Both the position numbers and the translations under genes were made by a program. From assembly GCA_030678995.1 (NCBI GenBank), contig JAUXTQ010000017.1, positions 62,001 to 126,000 on the forward strand: a DNA stretch of 64,000 nucleotides. The letters run 5' to 3'. This document shows positions 24,992 to 34,062 of the stretch, piece after piece (positions within the stretch are counted from its first letter, which is position 1; the number at the start of each line of letters is the position of its first letter). The DNA is from Caulobacter sp. (lineage in GTDB: Bacteria > Pseudomonadota > Alphaproteobacteria > Caulobacterales > Caulobacteraceae). Under the pieces are notes generated by a model. That model did no database searches and was not told where the DNA came from. It was given only the letters and a program-made list of their open reading frames with translations.

Positions 24992-25471
24992 ATGATCAAG
25001 ACCTTGGCTGCGGTTAGCGCCTTGGCGATGTCGCTTGCCCTTGCCGGGGCGGCGAACGCCCAGACCTATCTGTCGGATTGGGGACTGGCCGACATGCGCA
25101 CCGCGGTCGCCGCCGCCGAGGGGACGGTCACCGAGGACGGGGCCCAGGCCGACGGCACGCCCTACGTGGCGGCCAAGTCGGCCAGCGGGCTGAAATTCAC
25201 CATCACCGGCCGGGTCTGCACCGGGCCGGCAACCGCCAAGCGGTGCAAGGGCGCACTGCTGGAAACCCGCTTCACACTGGGTTCGGATTCCGAGGTCCAG
25301 ACGAAGATTCGGGAATTGGACTATGCCGCGGTGGCCATCAGCAACGGCGGGGACGGCGATCTGCTGCTCACCCGCTATCTGATTTTCGACAACGGCATTC
25401 ATCGCGACAACCTGGTGATCAACATCAGCGTCTTTGTGGGCGTCTCAGATGAAGTCTGGGGTAAACTCTAG
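24992..25471 (+). CDS. secreted YbjN-like protein, copy 1
   Basis: 159 residues. Signal peptide MIKTLAAVSALAMSLALAGAANA, then a mature part starting QTYLSDWGLADMRTAV. The fold pattern (a helix and strands, C...KRCKGA, then RYLIFDNGIHRDNLVINISVF) resembles YbjN-domain exported proteins. It is a tandem paralog of the next gene, with SDWGL(A/T)DM, AKRCKGA and RYLIFD in common. Function unknown. Confidence 0.75.
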   Translation: MIKTLAAVSALAMSLALAGAANAQTYLSDWGLADMRTAVAAAEGTVTEDGAQADGTPYVAAKSASGLKFTITGRVCTGPATAKRCKGALLETRFTLGSDSEVQTKIRELDYAAVAISNGGDGDLLLTRYLIFDNGIHRDNLVINISVFVGVSDEVWGKL

Positions 25472-25488
25472 TGAACAGGAACGACACC

Positions 25489-25974
25489 ATGCTCAAGAAG
25501 CTCGCCACGGCCAGCGCTCTGACGCTTGCCCTCTCCACTCCCGGTGCGGCCTTCGCCCAGAGCGGTCTGCTGACCGACTGGGGTCTGACCGACATGAAGC
25601 AGGCCGTCACCGCCGCCGGCGCCACGGTAACCAAGGAAGGCGCCCTGAGTGACGGCTCGCCCTATGTGGGCGCCACGTCCGCGGGCGGCATGAAGTTCGT
25701 CATCTACGGCACCGTCTGCTCGGGGACCACGGCCAAGCGTTGCAAGGGCGCCAACATGTCCGCCGGCTTCACCCTCGACTCCGACGCCGAGGTGGACGCC
25801 CGCGAAAAGAAGATCGACCGCTCCGCCGTGGGCGTGCGCAACGGCGGCGACAACTCGCTGGACGTCTCGCGATACCTGATCTTCGACGAAGGCATCTCCC
25901 GCGGGAACCTGCGCGTGAACATCGAGGTGTTCATCGACGTGGCCGAGGAAATCTGGAACGGCGGCGGCGAATAG
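25489..25974 (+). CDS. secreted YbjN-like protein, copy 2
   Basis: 161 residues from ATG at 25489; a GTG at 25471 overlapping the previous stop is an alternative. Signal peptide MLKKLATASALTLALSTPGAAFA, then TDWGLTDMKQAVTAAGATVT, CSGTTAKRCKGANM and RYLIFDEGISRGNLRVNIEVF. Clearly a duplicate of copy 1. A terminator follows, so the two form a two-gene operon. Confidence 0.75.
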   Translation: MLKKLATASALTLALSTPGAAFAQSGLLTDWGLTDMKQAVTAAGATVTKEGALSDGSPYVGATSAGGMKFVIYGTVCSGTTAKRCKGANMSAGFTLDSDAEVDAREKKIDRSAVGVRNGGDNSLDVSRYLIFDEGISRGNLRVNIEVFIDVAEEIWNGGGE

Positions 25975-25999
25975 GCCGGGCGTCGGACGACTATGATCA

Positions 26000-26027
26000 G
26001 GCCGCGGGGGCGACTCCGCGGCCTTTT
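26000..26027 (+). terminator. rho-independent terminator after the YbjN pair
   Basis: GGCCGCGG pairs with CCGCGGCC across an 8-base loop and is followed by TTTTC. It ends the two-gene secreted-protein operon. Confidence 0.82.
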
Positions 26028-26069
26028 CATTGGTACCCTGACCCCGACAGTCAGAGCGGGGAATGACCG

Positions 26070-27347
26070 ATGGCGTTCAACGGACCCAATAGCGCCGACC
26101 GCGAGCTGCGTCGGCGCGCCGAGGCGGTGATCCCGGGCGGGATGTACGGCCACCAGTCGGTGGGCCTGCTGCCCGACGACTATCCGCAGTTCTTCCAAGG
26201 CGGCGACGGCGCCCACATCACCGATGTCGACGGCAAGCGCTACCTCGACCTGATGTGCGCCTACGGGCCCAACCTGTTTGGCTACGCAAACCCGCAGATC
26301 GACGCGGCCTATGTGCGCCAGCTGGGGCAGGGTGACGCCCTGACCGGGCCCACCGGCCTGATGGTCGAGCTGGCCGAGGCCTTCGTGGCCATGGTCACCC
26401 ACGCCGACTGGGCGATGTTCTGCAAGAACGGCACGGACGCCACGACCATGGCGATGATGACCGCCCGCCAGCACACCGGCCGCAAGACCCTGGTGCTGGC
26501 CAGGGGCGCCTATCACGGGGCCGCCCCCTGGTGCACGCCGAGGCCCGCCGGGACCACGCCCGAGGACAAGGCCAACCAGCTGTTCTGCGCCTACAATGAC
26601 GTGGCCAGCCTGGAAGCTGCCGTGGCCAAGGCCGGCGACGACCTGGCGGCCATCTTCGCCGCGCCGTTCCGCCATGACGCCTTCGTCGACCAGGCCGCGC
26701 CAGACCCCGCCTACGCCCGCCGCGCCCGCGAGCTGGCCGACCAGACGGGCGCGCTGCTGGTGGTCGACGACGTGCGCGGCGGCCTGCGTATCGCCCGCGA
26801 CTGCAGCTGGTCGGTGATGGGGGTCCAGCCGGACCTCTCGACCTGGGGCAAATGCATCGCCAACGGCCATCCAATCTCGGCCATGCTGGGCAATGACAAG
26901 GCTCGCAAGGCCGCCGCCTCGATCTATGTCACCGGCTCCTTCTGGTACGCCGCGGCGGCCATGGCGGCGGGGCTGGAGACGCTGAAACTGGTCCGCGAGA
27001 GCGACTATCTGGAACGGATAACGGGTCTGGGAGAACGCCTGCGGACCGGACTTGCCGAACGGGCGACCGCCGCCGGCTTCGGTTTCCGCCAGACGGGACC
27101 GGGGACCATGCCGCTGTTCCTGTTCGACGACGACCCGGACCTGCGCAAGGGCTTCTGCTGGTCCAGCGCCATGCTGGCCAAGGGCGTCTACGTGCATCCC
27201 TGGCACAATATGTTCCTCTGCGCGGCGATGACCGAGGCGGATATCGACTTCGCTCTCGACGCGGCCGAGGCGGCCTTCAAGGTGTTGAAGCGCGAGGCGC
27301 CCACCCTGGAGCCAGTGGAGAAGCTGGCGTTCCTGGCCGCACGATGA
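26070..27347 (+). CDS. class III (HemL-like) PLP aminotransferase
   Basis: 425 residues. The class III fold is shown by the N-terminal GGMYGHQSVG and DVDGKRYLDLMCAYGPNLFGY, the phosphate-binding FCKNGTDATTMAMM, the cofactor aspartate in LLVVDDVRGGLRI, and the Schiff-base lysine in LSTWGKCIANGHPISAM near residue 260. It resembles glutamate-1-semialdehyde aminomutases, but the catalytic region differs (KCIANG instead of KVIGGG), so it is probably an amine or amino-acid aminotransferase or mutase of other substrate range. Overlaps the next gene by 4 bases. Confidence 0.85.
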   Translation: MAFNGPNSADRELRRRAEAVIPGGMYGHQSVGLLPDDYPQFFQGGDGAHITDVDGKRYLDLMCAYGPNLFGYANPQIDAAYVRQLGQGDALTGPTGLMVELAEAFVAMVTHADWAMFCKNGTDATTMAMMTARQHTGRKTLVLARGAYHGAAPWCTPRPAGTTPEDKANQLFCAYNDVASLEAAVAKAGDDLAAIFAAPFRHDAFVDQAAPDPAYARRARELADQTGALLVVDDVRGGLRIARDCSWSVMGVQPDLSTWGKCIANGHPISAMLGNDKARKAAASIYVTGSFWYAAAAMAAGLETLKLVRESDYLERITGLGERLRTGLAERATAAGFGFRQTGPGTMPLFLFDDDPDLRKGFCWSSAMLAKGVYVHPWHNMFLCAAMTEADIDFALDAAEAAFKVLKREAPTLEPVEKLAFLAAR

Positions 27348-27634
27348 CCGCGATAGCCGAACGCACATTCGACGTCGTTGATGGAGGCGAGATCCGCGTG
27401 AGGGTTTTCCAGCCTGAATTCAGGCCGACGGGTGACTTCGGCTGCGAGATCGAAATTGCCTGGCCTGAACCGCGAGAACCAACCCGGCGGACCATCTACG
27501 GCATCGACGCTCTACAGGCGCTGCAGTTGGCCCTGCGACACCTTCCCGCGCTGCTTGAGGGTTCGCCAGAAAGCAAGGCCGGTCGAATTCGCTTTCAAGG
27601 CTCGAGTGAGTTGGGTCTGTTTCCGCTGCTCTAA
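27344..27634 (+). CDS. small protein of unknown function (possible DUF6968)
   Basis: 96 residues, beginning with the ATGA overlap to the aminotransferase stop, so probably co-translated. Sequence features are IAERTFDVVDGGEIRVRVFQ, an acidic strand EIEIAWPEP, and IYGIDALQALQLALRHLPAL. This looks like the DUF6968 layout, an identification from memory only. Function unknown. Confidence 0.6.
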   Translation: MTAIAERTFDVVDGGEIRVRVFQPEFRPTGDFGCEIEIAWPEPREPTRRTIYGIDALQALQLALRHLPALLEGSPESKAGRIRFQGSSELGLFPLL

Positions 27635-27671
27635 CGGATTAGTCTGACGACAAAGAACGGGGAGAAAACGC

Positions 27672-29099
27672 ATGGCCTTTGCCGAATACGCCGAGCATGA
27701 CGGCTTGGGGCTCGCCGCCCTGGTCAAGAAAGGCGAGGTCTCGCCATCCGAGCTGGTCGAGGCCGCCATCGAGCGCATCGAGCGGCATAACCCGACCCTC
27801 AACGCGGTTGTCCACAAGGCCTACGACGAGGCGCGCAAGGTCGCCGCCGGGCCGCTGCCGGACGGGCCGTTCAAAGGCGTGCCGTTCCTGATCAAGGACC
27901 TGGGGGCCCAGGTCCGGGGTTGGCCCCGAAGCTCCGGCTCGATGTACGCCCAGGTCGCGGCCGACGCCGCCGACAGCGAACTGGTCCGCCGCTACCGCGC
28001 CTCGGGCGTGGTGCTGCTGGGCAAGACCAACACGCCGGAGTTCGGCATTCCGGGCGTCACCCAGTCCGAGCGGCTGGGGCCGTGCGGCAATCCGTGGAAC
28101 CCGGAACACATCTCCGGCGGCTCCTCCGGCGGCGCGGCCAGCGCCACGGCGTCCGGCATGGTCCCCCTGGCCCACGCCAGCGATGGCCTTGGCTCGATCC
28201 GCATCCCGGCGGCCAACTGCGGCCTGGTCGGGATGAAGATCACCCGCGACCGCACGCCGATCTGCGAGGTCACCGACGGGGCCATGGGCTTCTCGGTCCA
28301 CCATGTGGTCAGCCGCACAGTGCGCGACAGCGCCGCCATGCTCGACGCCACTGACGGCCCGCAGCCGGGCGATCCCTTCACCCATCCGAAGAAGGAGCGG
28401 CCCTTCCTCGACGAGGTCAGCCGCAGCCCCGGCAAGCTGCGCATTGCCTGGACCAACGAGACTCCCAGCGGCCGGCCGATGGGCGACGAGATGCTGGCCG
28501 CGACCCAGCGCACGGTCGAAACCCTCAAGGCCCTCGGCCACGAGGTGTTCGAGATGGGCCTGGGCATCGACTACCGCCTGATGTACCGCGCCCAGGGGCT
28601 GGTCTCGGCCTCCAACTTCGCCGCCTCGATCCAGCGCTGGGTCGAAGCGTTGGGCCGCGAGCCGGAGCCGGGCGAGCTCGGCCCCCTGGCCCAGCGTGGC
28701 TACGACGGCGGCCGGCGGGTCAGCGGCCAGCAGGCCCTGTGGGGCTGGCAGACGCTGCGGCTGATCAACATCCAGATCCTCGAGCGCTTCCAGGCCTTCG
28801 ATGTCTTCCTCACCCCGACCATGAGCTACCCCTCGCCGCGCATCGACTGGCTCGACCCGCTGACGGTCGATATCAAAGAGTTCGACAAGCGCCAGGCCGC
28901 CACCTACGGCACCACCCCGCCGTTCAACTTCACCGGCCAGCCCAGCCTGTCCCTGCCGCTGTGGCAGAGCGAGGCGGGCCTGCCGCTCGGCATGATGTTC
29001 ACCGGCCAGTTCGGCGACGAGGCGACGCTGTATCGCCTGGCCGGCCAGCTGGAGAAGGAACTGCCGTGGATCGGCAGGAAGCCGCCGGTGTGGAACTAA
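27672..29099 (+). CDS. amidase-signature family amidase
   Basis: 475 residues. The Ser-cisSer-Lys triad is visible: Lys near residue 75 in PFLIKDLGAQ, the cis-Ser in ISGGSSGGAASATASGM, and the nucleophile in SDGLGSIRIPAANCGLVG. It hydrolyses amides or carbamates of unknown identity. The ribosome site GGGGAG precedes the ATG. A REPIN-like hairpin pair follows the stop. Confidence 0.9.
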   Translation: MAFAEYAEHDGLGLAALVKKGEVSPSELVEAAIERIERHNPTLNAVVHKAYDEARKVAAGPLPDGPFKGVPFLIKDLGAQVRGWPRSSGSMYAQVAADAADSELVRRYRASGVVLLGKTNTPEFGIPGVTQSERLGPCGNPWNPEHISGGSSGGAASATASGMVPLAHASDGLGSIRIPAANCGLVGMKITRDRTPICEVTDGAMGFSVHHVVSRTVRDSAAMLDATDGPQPGDPFTHPKKERPFLDEVSRSPGKLRIAWTNETPSGRPMGDEMLAATQRTVETLKALGHEVFEMGLGIDYRLMYRAQGLVSASNFAASIQRWVEALGREPEPGELGPLAQRGYDGGRRVSGQQALWGWQTLRLINIQILERFQAFDVFLTPTMSYPSPRIDWLDPLTVDIKEFDKRQAATYGTTPPFNFTGQPSLSLPLWQSEAGLPLGMMFTGQFGDEATLYRLAGQLEKELPWIGRKPPVWN

Positions 29100-29107
29100 C
29101 TACGACC

Positions 29108-29201
29108 GGGGACATGCACTTCAGTGCGTGTCCCCAGCCGCTTCGAATGCTCACGATCACCGCCAAAGCTGCGGGGGACACGCACTGAAGTGCATGTCCC
29201 C
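29108..29201. repeat. REPIN-like inverted pair, GCACTTCAGTGC subfamily
   Basis: Hairpin 1 (29108-29135) reads GGGGACATGCAC, TTCA, GTGCGTGTCCCC with one T-G mismatch at the eighth pair. Hairpin 2 (29174-29201) is its exact reverse complement in orientation, GGGGACACGCAC...GTGCATGTCCCC. A 38-base spacer separates them. The second ends 15 bases before the quinone reductase start. Confidence 0.9.
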
Positions 29202-29216
29202 GACGGAGAAAACACC

Positions 29217-30179
29217 ATGAAAGCCGCCGTCTATTACGAGAACGGGTCCCCCGAGGTCCTGAAGTACGAGGACGTTCCCGATCCCGTCTGCCATCCCAAG
29301 GGCGTCATCATCCGGGTGCTGGCCGTCAGCATCGAGGGCGGCGACACGCTGAACCGCTGGCGCGGGCCGTTGGTGACCAAGCCGCACATCGTCGGCTACC
29401 AGGCGTCCGGCGAGATCGTCGAGGTCGGGTCGGAGGTCGCCCACCTGCGCGTCGGCCAGAAGGTCGCCACCGTCGACGGCTTCGGCAGCCACGCCGAGCT
29501 GCGTCCGGTGCCGGCGCGCAACTGCTGGCCGATCCCGGACAGCCTCGACCCGCGCCACGCCGCCGTCATCCCGGTGGCCTTCGGCACGGCGCACGACTGT
29601 CTGTTCGAGTTCGGCCGTCTGAAGGCCGGCGAGACCGTGCTGGTCCAGGCCGGCGCGTCCGGCGTGGGTCTGGCCGCCATCCAGCTGGCCAAACGGGCCG
29701 GCGCGCGGGTGCTGGCCACCGCCTCCAGCGACGCGCGGCTGGAGAAGCTCAAGACCTACGGCCTCGACCACGGCATCAACTACACGAAGGACGCGGTGCC
29801 CGAGGCGGTGATGAAGATCACCGACAACAAGGGCGTCAACCTCGTCGTCGACAGCGTGGGCGGCCCGACCCTGCAGGGCTCGATCCTGTCGCTCGGCTAT
29901 CGCGGCCGGGTCTCGATGGTCGGCCAGGCCGGCCGCGAGCCGATGGTCGTCGATGTCGGCACCCTGATGGGCGGCAACCGGTCGCTGAGCGGCGTGTTCC
30001 TCGGCGCCGAGATCATGACCGACCGCGCCCACGACATGATCCAGGGCCTGATCGAGGACGCCGCTCGGGGAGACATCAAGGTGGTCATCGACCGCGAGTT
30101 CCCGCTGTCGGAAGCCGCCGCGGCGCACGCCTATATCGAGAGCCGGCAGGCGGTCGGTCGGGTGCTGTTGATTCCGTAG
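29217..30179 (+). CDS. NADPH:quinone reductase-type MDR oxidoreductase
   Basis: 320 residues from ATG at 29217; the track ORF start is inside the repeat. The GroES-like N-terminus ([20 protein letters not shown]) and the Rossmann fold ([40 protein letters not shown]) are present. No catalytic zinc ligands are evident. It reduces quinones or enones with NADPH. Flanked by REP-like hairpins on both sides. Confidence 0.88.
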   Translation: MKAAVYYENGSPEVLKYEDVPDPVCHPKGVIIRVLAVSIEGGDTLNRWRGPLVTKPHIVGYQASGEIVEVGSEVAHLRVGQKVATVDGFGSHAELRPVPARNCWPIPDSLDPRHAAVIPVAFGTAHDCLFEFGRLKAGETVLVQAGASGVGLAAIQLAKRAGARVLATASSDARLEKLKTYGLDHGINYTKDAVPEAVMKITDNKGVNLVVDSVGGPTLQGSILSLGYRGRVSMVGQAGREPMVVDVGTLMGGNRSLSGVFLGAEIMTDRAHDMIQGLIEDAARGDIKVVIDREFPLSEAAAAHAYIESRQAVGRVLLIP

Positions 30180-30190
30180 AGCGACCACGC

Positions 30191-30218
30191 GGGGACATGC
30201 ACTTCAGTGCGTGTCCCC
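30191..30218 (+). repeat. single REP-like hairpin, GCACTTCAGTGC subfamily
   Basis: Identical to the first hairpin at 29108 (GGGGACATGCAC...GTGCGTGTCCCC) with the same T-G mismatch. It lies between the quinone reductase stop and the start of the LLM oxidoreductase, where it would form part of the mRNA leader. Confidence 0.9.
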
Positions 30219-30241
30219 GCTCTGCTCCCCATATGGAAACC

Positions 30242-31243
30242 ATGACCCCCCTCTCCGTTCTCGACCTCGCCCCCGTCGTTCAGGGCTCCACCGTCCAGCA
30301 GGCGCTGCGCAACAGCCGCGATCTGGCGCAGCATGTCGAGCGCTGGGGCTACAACCGGTTCTGGCTGGCCGAGCATCACAACATGCGCGGCATCGCCAGC
30401 GCGGCGACCAGCGTGCTGATCGGCCATATCGCCGAGGGCACCTCGACCATCCGCGTCGGGTCCGGCGGGATCATGCTGCCCAACCATGCGCCGCTGCAGA
30501 TCGCTGAGCAGTTCGGGACGCTGGCGGCCCTCTACGGCCCGCGGATCGACCTGGGCCTCGGCCGCGCGCCGGGAACCGACCAGATCACCGCCCGGGCCCT
30601 GCGCCGGACCATGGTCGGGGACGTCGATCGCTTCCCGGCCGATGTGGTCGAACTGATGCGCTACTTCCAGCCGGCCCAGCCCGGTCAGGCGGTGGTGGCG
30701 ACGCCGGGAGAGGGGCTGGAGGTGCCGGTGTGGATCCTCGGCTCAAGCCAGTTCGGCGCCCATCTGGCCGCGGCGCTCGGCCTGCCCTACGCCTTCGCCA
30801 GCCACTTCGCGCCGCAGGAGATGGAGGCCGCCGTGGCCGCCTACCGCGCCCGGTTCGAGCCCTCGGCCCAGCTCGACAAGCCCTATGTGATGCTGGCCCT
30901 GAACGTCTTCGCCGCCGACACCGACGAGGAGGCGAAGTTGCTGTTCAGCTCGCTGCAGCAGGCCTTCGTCAACCTCGCCACTGGCATGCCCGGCCGCCTG
31001 CCGCCGCCGATGGAGGGCTATGAGGAGCGGCTCGACGCTATGGCCAAGGCCCGGCTGGCCCAGGCCCTGCGCTGCTCGGTGGTCGGGTCTCGGGAGACGG
31101 TGCGGAAGGGTCTGGCGGAGTTCATCGAACGGACCGGCGCGGACGAACTGATCATCGCCGCCCAGATCCACGACCACGCGGCGCGGCTGCGGAGCTTCGA
31201 AATCACCGCCGAGGCGGCAGGGCAGTCGGCGGTGGCGGCTTAG
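30242..31243 (+). CDS. LLM-class flavin-dependent oxidoreductase
   Basis: 333 residues from [12 protein letters not shown]; an ATG three codons earlier at 30233 is possible. The bacterial-luciferase TIM barrel is shown by [40 protein letters not shown] and [16 protein letters not shown]. This matches the YwcH/MsnO8-like subgroup, flavin-dependent oxidoreductases of unknown substrate. A REP-like hairpin lies in its leader. Confidence 0.88.
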   Translation: MTPLSVLDLAPVVQGSTVQQALRNSRDLAQHVERWGYNRFWLAEHHNMRGIASAATSVLIGHIAEGTSTIRVGSGGIMLPNHAPLQIAEQFGTLAALYGPRIDLGLGRAPGTDQITARALRRTMVGDVDRFPADVVELMRYFQPAQPGQAVVATPGEGLEVPVWILGSSQFGAHLAAALGLPYAFASHFAPQEMEAAVAAYRARFEPSAQLDKPYVMLALNVFAADTDEEAKLLFSSLQQAFVNLATGMPGRLPPPMEGYEERLDAMAKARLAQALRCSVVGSRETVRKGLAEFIERTGADELIIAAQIHDHAARLRSFEITAEAAGQSAVAA

Positions 31244-31255
31244 CCTCATTCGAAT

Positions 31256-31429
31256 CCTCTCCGCGCAGCGGGAAGGGGGACCGCCGAAGGCGGTGGAGGG
31301 GCTGCGCCGCTCGCCCCGGACGATCCGGAAGACTGCTGCCGGCCAAGTCCGGCGTTCAGGATGGGGCGGCAGACGCCGGCGCTGCCCCTCAGTCAGGCTC
31401 CGCCTGACAGCTCCCCGCGAGCGGGGAGC
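31256..31429. repeat. long inverted intergenic repeat (copy 1)
   Basis: A 174-base element begins CCTCTCCGCGCAGCGGGAAG and ends CAGCTCCCCGCGAGCGGGGA. It contains several nested hairpins: CCGCCGAAGGCGG, CAGTCAGGCTCCGCCTGAC and CTCCCCGCGAGCGGGGAG. A related copy in reverse orientation lies at 61225-61379. It occupies part of the 31244-31645 gap, which holds no supported gene. Confidence 0.7.
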
Positions 31430-31579
31430 GTCTTGCCTGAATGTGGCATCGCCTGTAGACGCCCGTCCATGGCTCTCGCTCGCACCGCCTTCGCGCAGCA
31501 ACAACGTCGGATTTTCCCGGCGGCCGTTGCGCATGCGGTGAGGTGATCGAGGCCCGATCCCTTCCACCTTACGACCAAC

Positions 31580-31614
31580 AAACCCGCCGGCGACCCCGGC
31601 GGGTTTGTCGTTTT
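31580..31614 (+). terminator. strong rho-independent terminator with no gene assigned upstream
   Basis: AAACCCGCCGG pairs with CCGGCGGGTTT across a 5-base loop and is followed by GTCGTTTT. The nearest upstream coding gene ends 336 bases earlier, with a repeat between, so the terminator may serve an unannotated small RNA from 31430-31580 or the LLM gene. Confidence 0.7.
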
Positions 31615-31645
31615 GGGGCGCCGGCTTCATCTACAGGAGCCATCC

Positions 31646-32083
31646 ATGACCACCCTTTTCACGTCGGACGCCGAGGTCATCGCCATCGGCGAGGGCGTCG
31701 TCGCCCTGACCCTGCCCAAGCCCGCCTGGACCCACGCCGCCCATTTCGCGGCGGCGGTCTGGCTGATCGCGGGCCAGTCGGACCTCGTCGCCGAGCGCGA
31801 CATGCCGGGACTGATCCGGGCCTACAACACCGCCACGGGCGTGCCGAACACCGACAGCGAGGGTTATCACGAGACCATCACCCTGGCTTCGCTGCGGGCC
31901 GTGCGGGCATTCCTGGCCGGCCTGCCGGAGGGGACTCCCCTGTTCGCCGCCTGCAATGCGCTGCTGGCTACCGACCTGGGCCGGCGCGACTGGCTGCTGG
32001 CCTGGTGGTCGCGGGAGCGGCTGTTCTCGGCGGAGGCCCGGCGGGCGTGGGTCGAGCCGGATTTGGCGACGCTGCCGTTCTGA
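31646..32083 (+). CDS. conserved small protein of unknown function
   Basis: 145 residues from the ATG at 31646 with AGGAGC just upstream. N-terminal TTLFTSDAEVIAIGEGVVAL, then a helical region with repeated Trp/Ala (WTHAAHFAAAVWLIAGQ) and C-terminal RRDWLLAWWSRERLFSAEAR. No family recognised. Codon use is like that of its neighbours. A REPIN-like pair follows the stop. Confidence 0.65.
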   Translation: MTTLFTSDAEVIAIGEGVVALTLPKPAWTHAAHFAAAVWLIAGQSDLVAERDMPGLIRAYNTATGVPNTDSEGYHETITLASLRAVRAFLAGLPEGTPLFAACNALLATDLGRRDWLLAWWSRERLFSAEARRAWVEPDLATLPF

Positions 32084-32092
32084 TGGGGCAAA

Positions 32093-32169
32093 GGGACATG
32101 TACCGCCTTCGGTACGTGTCCCCGTCAGGCGCGGATCGGGGACACGTACCGAAGGCGGTACATGTCCCC
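32093..32169. repeat. REPIN-like inverted pair, GTACC subfamily
   Basis: Hairpin 1 (32093-32123) is GGGACATGTACC, GCCTTC, GGTACGTGTCCC with a T-G mismatch at the same position as in the GCAC subfamily. Hairpin 2 (32138-32169) is its reverse complement, GGGGACACGTACC...GGTACATGTCCCC. The spacer is 14 bases. The pair ends 3 bases from the MATE stop codon. Confidence 0.9.
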
Positions 32170-32172
32170 TAC

Positions 32173-33558
32173 TCAGATCACTCTTGTGATCCGCCAGAAC
32201 CGCCAGCACATGGCGCCGGCCGCCACGGCCAGACCGAAGGCTAACCCGATCCAGATGCCCAGGCCCTGCATCTTCAGGACGACGCCCAGCAAGATGCAGA
32301 CCGGCGCCCCGGCCAGCCAGTAGCTGACCCCGGCCAGCACCATCGGCATGCGGGCGTCCTTCAGCCCGCGCAGGGCGTGGGCCCCGACCACCTGCAGGGC
32401 GTCGAAGATCTGGAACGCCGCGGCCACCAGCAGGAACTGGACGGCCAGGACGATGACCGCCTCGTCTCCGGCGCGGCCGCTACCCAGGTACAGGCCGGCG
32501 ATCTGCTCGCCGAACAGCATCATGGCCACGGCCACCATACTGATGAAACCTGTCGCCAGCACCATCGCGGTGACCCCGGCGCGCCGGGCCGCGACCATGT
32601 CGCCGCGGCCCACCGCCAGGCCGACCCGGACGGTGGAGGCCATGGCGAAACCCAGCGGCACCATGAAGGTGATCGAGGCGAAGTTCAGCGCGATCTGGTG
32701 CGCCGCCACGGCGATGGCCCCAAACGTCCCCATGACCAGGGTCATGGTGTTGAACAGCATGGCCTCGAAGATCATCGTCACCCCGATGGGCGCGCCCAGG
32801 CGAACCAGCTCCTTCGCCTTGACCGGCACGGGCCGGTGGGCGCGGCGCAGAATGCGGTAGGCATGCAGCTTGGGCGTCAGCCGGACGACCACCAGCATGG
32901 CGACGAACGAGAAGATGCTCGACCCGGCTGTGGCCAGTCCCGACCCCATCAGGCCCAGGGCCGGCAGGCCGAACTTGCCGAAGATCAGGCCGTAGCCCGC
33001 CACCCCGTTGAACACGATCGTGGCCAGCATGACCCACAGGGTCGCGCCGGGCTTGCCCAGCGCCGCGGAGAAGCTGCGCAGGGCCTGGTAGCCGAGGGTG
33101 AAGGGCAGGCCGAAGGCCAGCATGGCCACGAACACGCCGGCGCCCGCCGCCAGCTGCGGGTCCTGTCCCAGGTGGAGCAGGATCCAGCGGGCGTTGAACA
33201 TCAGCAGCATCAGCGGCAGCGAGGCCAGCATGGTCACCCACAGCCCCATCCGCACCGTGGCCCGCACGCTGGTCCGGTCACGGGGGCGGGCGCCGAGGAT
33301 CTGGGCGATCACCGGGGAGACAGCCATGCCGGGCCCGCTGCCGAGCAGCCAGGCCATGTAATAGACGGTGTTGCCGATGGCCGCCGCCGCCAGTTCCGCG
33401 CGGCCGAGGCGGCCGAGCAGGATGACGTCGGTGGTCATCACCGCCATGTGGGCCAGTTGGGCCATGGCCATGGGGGCGGCGAGCACGAGCAGCGCCCGGG
33501 TCTCGATGAGCCAGGGCGTTCGTCGCAGGGCGGGTTGGTCGAAGGTCAGGTCGGTCAC
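32173..33558 (-). CDS. MATE-family multidrug efflux transporter
   Basis: 461 residues with twelve predicted membrane helices in two six-helix halves. Typical MATE motifs occur in helix 1 (LVLAAPMAMAQLAHMAVMTTD) and around GSGPGMAVSPVIAQILGARP and RLGAPIGVTMIFEAMLFN. MATE proteins export cationic drugs in exchange for protons or sodium. The N-terminal start is the only in-frame ATG before helix 1. Its promoter must lie within 33559-33612. Confidence 0.92.
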   Translation of the reverse strand: MTDLTFDQPALRRTPWLIETRALLVLAAPMAMAQLAHMAVMTTDVILLGRLGRAELAAAAIGNTVYYMAWLLGSGPGMAVSPVIAQILGARPRDRTSVRATVRMGLWVTMLASLPLMLLMFNARWILLHLGQDPQLAAGAGVFVAMLAFGLPFTLGYQALRSFSAALGKPGATLWVMLATIVFNGVAGYGLIFGKFGLPALGLMGSGLATAGSSIFSFVAMLVVVRLTPKLHAYRILRRAHRPVPVKAKELVRLGAPIGVTMIFEAMLFNTMTLVMGTFGAIAVAAHQIALNFASITFMVPLGFAMASTVRVGLAVGRGDMVAARRAGVTAMVLATGFISMVAVAMMLFGEQIAGLYLGSGRAGDEAVIVLAVQFLLVAAAFQIFDALQVVGAHALRGLKDARMPMVLAGVSYWLAGAPVCILLGVVLKMQGLGIWIGLAFGLAVAAGAMCWRFWRITRVI

Positions 33559-33612
33559 GGTCGTGGACTTTCAGAAGAGAGCCCGAACCCGGTCGTAACA
33601 GGATGGAGATAC

Positions 33613-33648
33613 AAAAAATCCCTCCGGAGCGATCGGGCTCGGGAGGGA
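33613..33648 (-). terminator. minus-strand rho-independent terminator
   Basis: On the minus strand TCCCTCC pairs with GGAGGGA and is followed by TTTTTT. It would end the transcript coming from the VanY-type gene and the L,D-transpeptidase remnant upstream. It lies in the 33559-33919 gap, which otherwise has no gene but holds a GCAA-capped hairpin (CACGGG-GCAA-CCCGTG around 33703). Confidence 0.8.
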
Positions 33649-33919
33649 CGGGGCGCTGGATCGTAGAGGGTGATCTAGGCGGCGTGTTCCTCGCGAGCAG
33701 ACACGGGGCAACCCGTGCCGGCAGGCACGGAGAAGGCCGGTCGAAGGGTCATGCATTTGGAGATCTGCATGGAATCCTGCTCGCGATTCGACAGGCCCCA
33801 TGCCCGTCAGCTGGCTACTGGTTACCCGCGCAACGATGTCGCGTCAAATGCCCAGTCAGCCACCCCGGTTGCGCATTTCTTCCCCACGACCGAGATCCAA
33901 TGCCGCTCGGGCCTGATCG

Positions 33920-34062
33920 TCAACCGACGAAGGTCACCACCACGCCCGGCTTGACCCCGGCCGCCAGCTGCTCGGCGTCCCAGTCGGTCAGGCGCACGCA
34001 GCCGTGACTGAACGTCTTGCTGATCTCGCGCGGCCTGTCCGAGCCGTGGATGCCGAAGGAGG
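33920..34062 (-). pseudogene. C-terminal remnant of an L,D-transpeptidase (YkuD domain)
   Basis: The minus-strand frame FGIHGSDRPREISKTFSHGCV, continuing RLTDWDAEQLAAGVKPGVVV, is the end of a YkuD catalytic domain, including the HG strand and the SHGCVRL cysteine motif. Only about 45 residues remain and no other part of the domain is found upstream. The fragment abuts the end of the VanY-type gene, in a different frame. It is a decayed gene rather than a working enzyme. Confidence 0.75.

Noticed and set aside
31557-31579. Possible tRNA gene suggested by the end ...CTTACGACCA
   Set aside because: No partner acceptor strand or anticodon arm is found in the 80 bases upstream; kept only as a curiosity in the findings.
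33680-33800. Possible riboswitch upstream of the MATE gene (GCAA-capped hairpin)
   Set aside because: The nearby terminator better fits the end of the VanY-side transcript, and I could not match any known riboswitch core.
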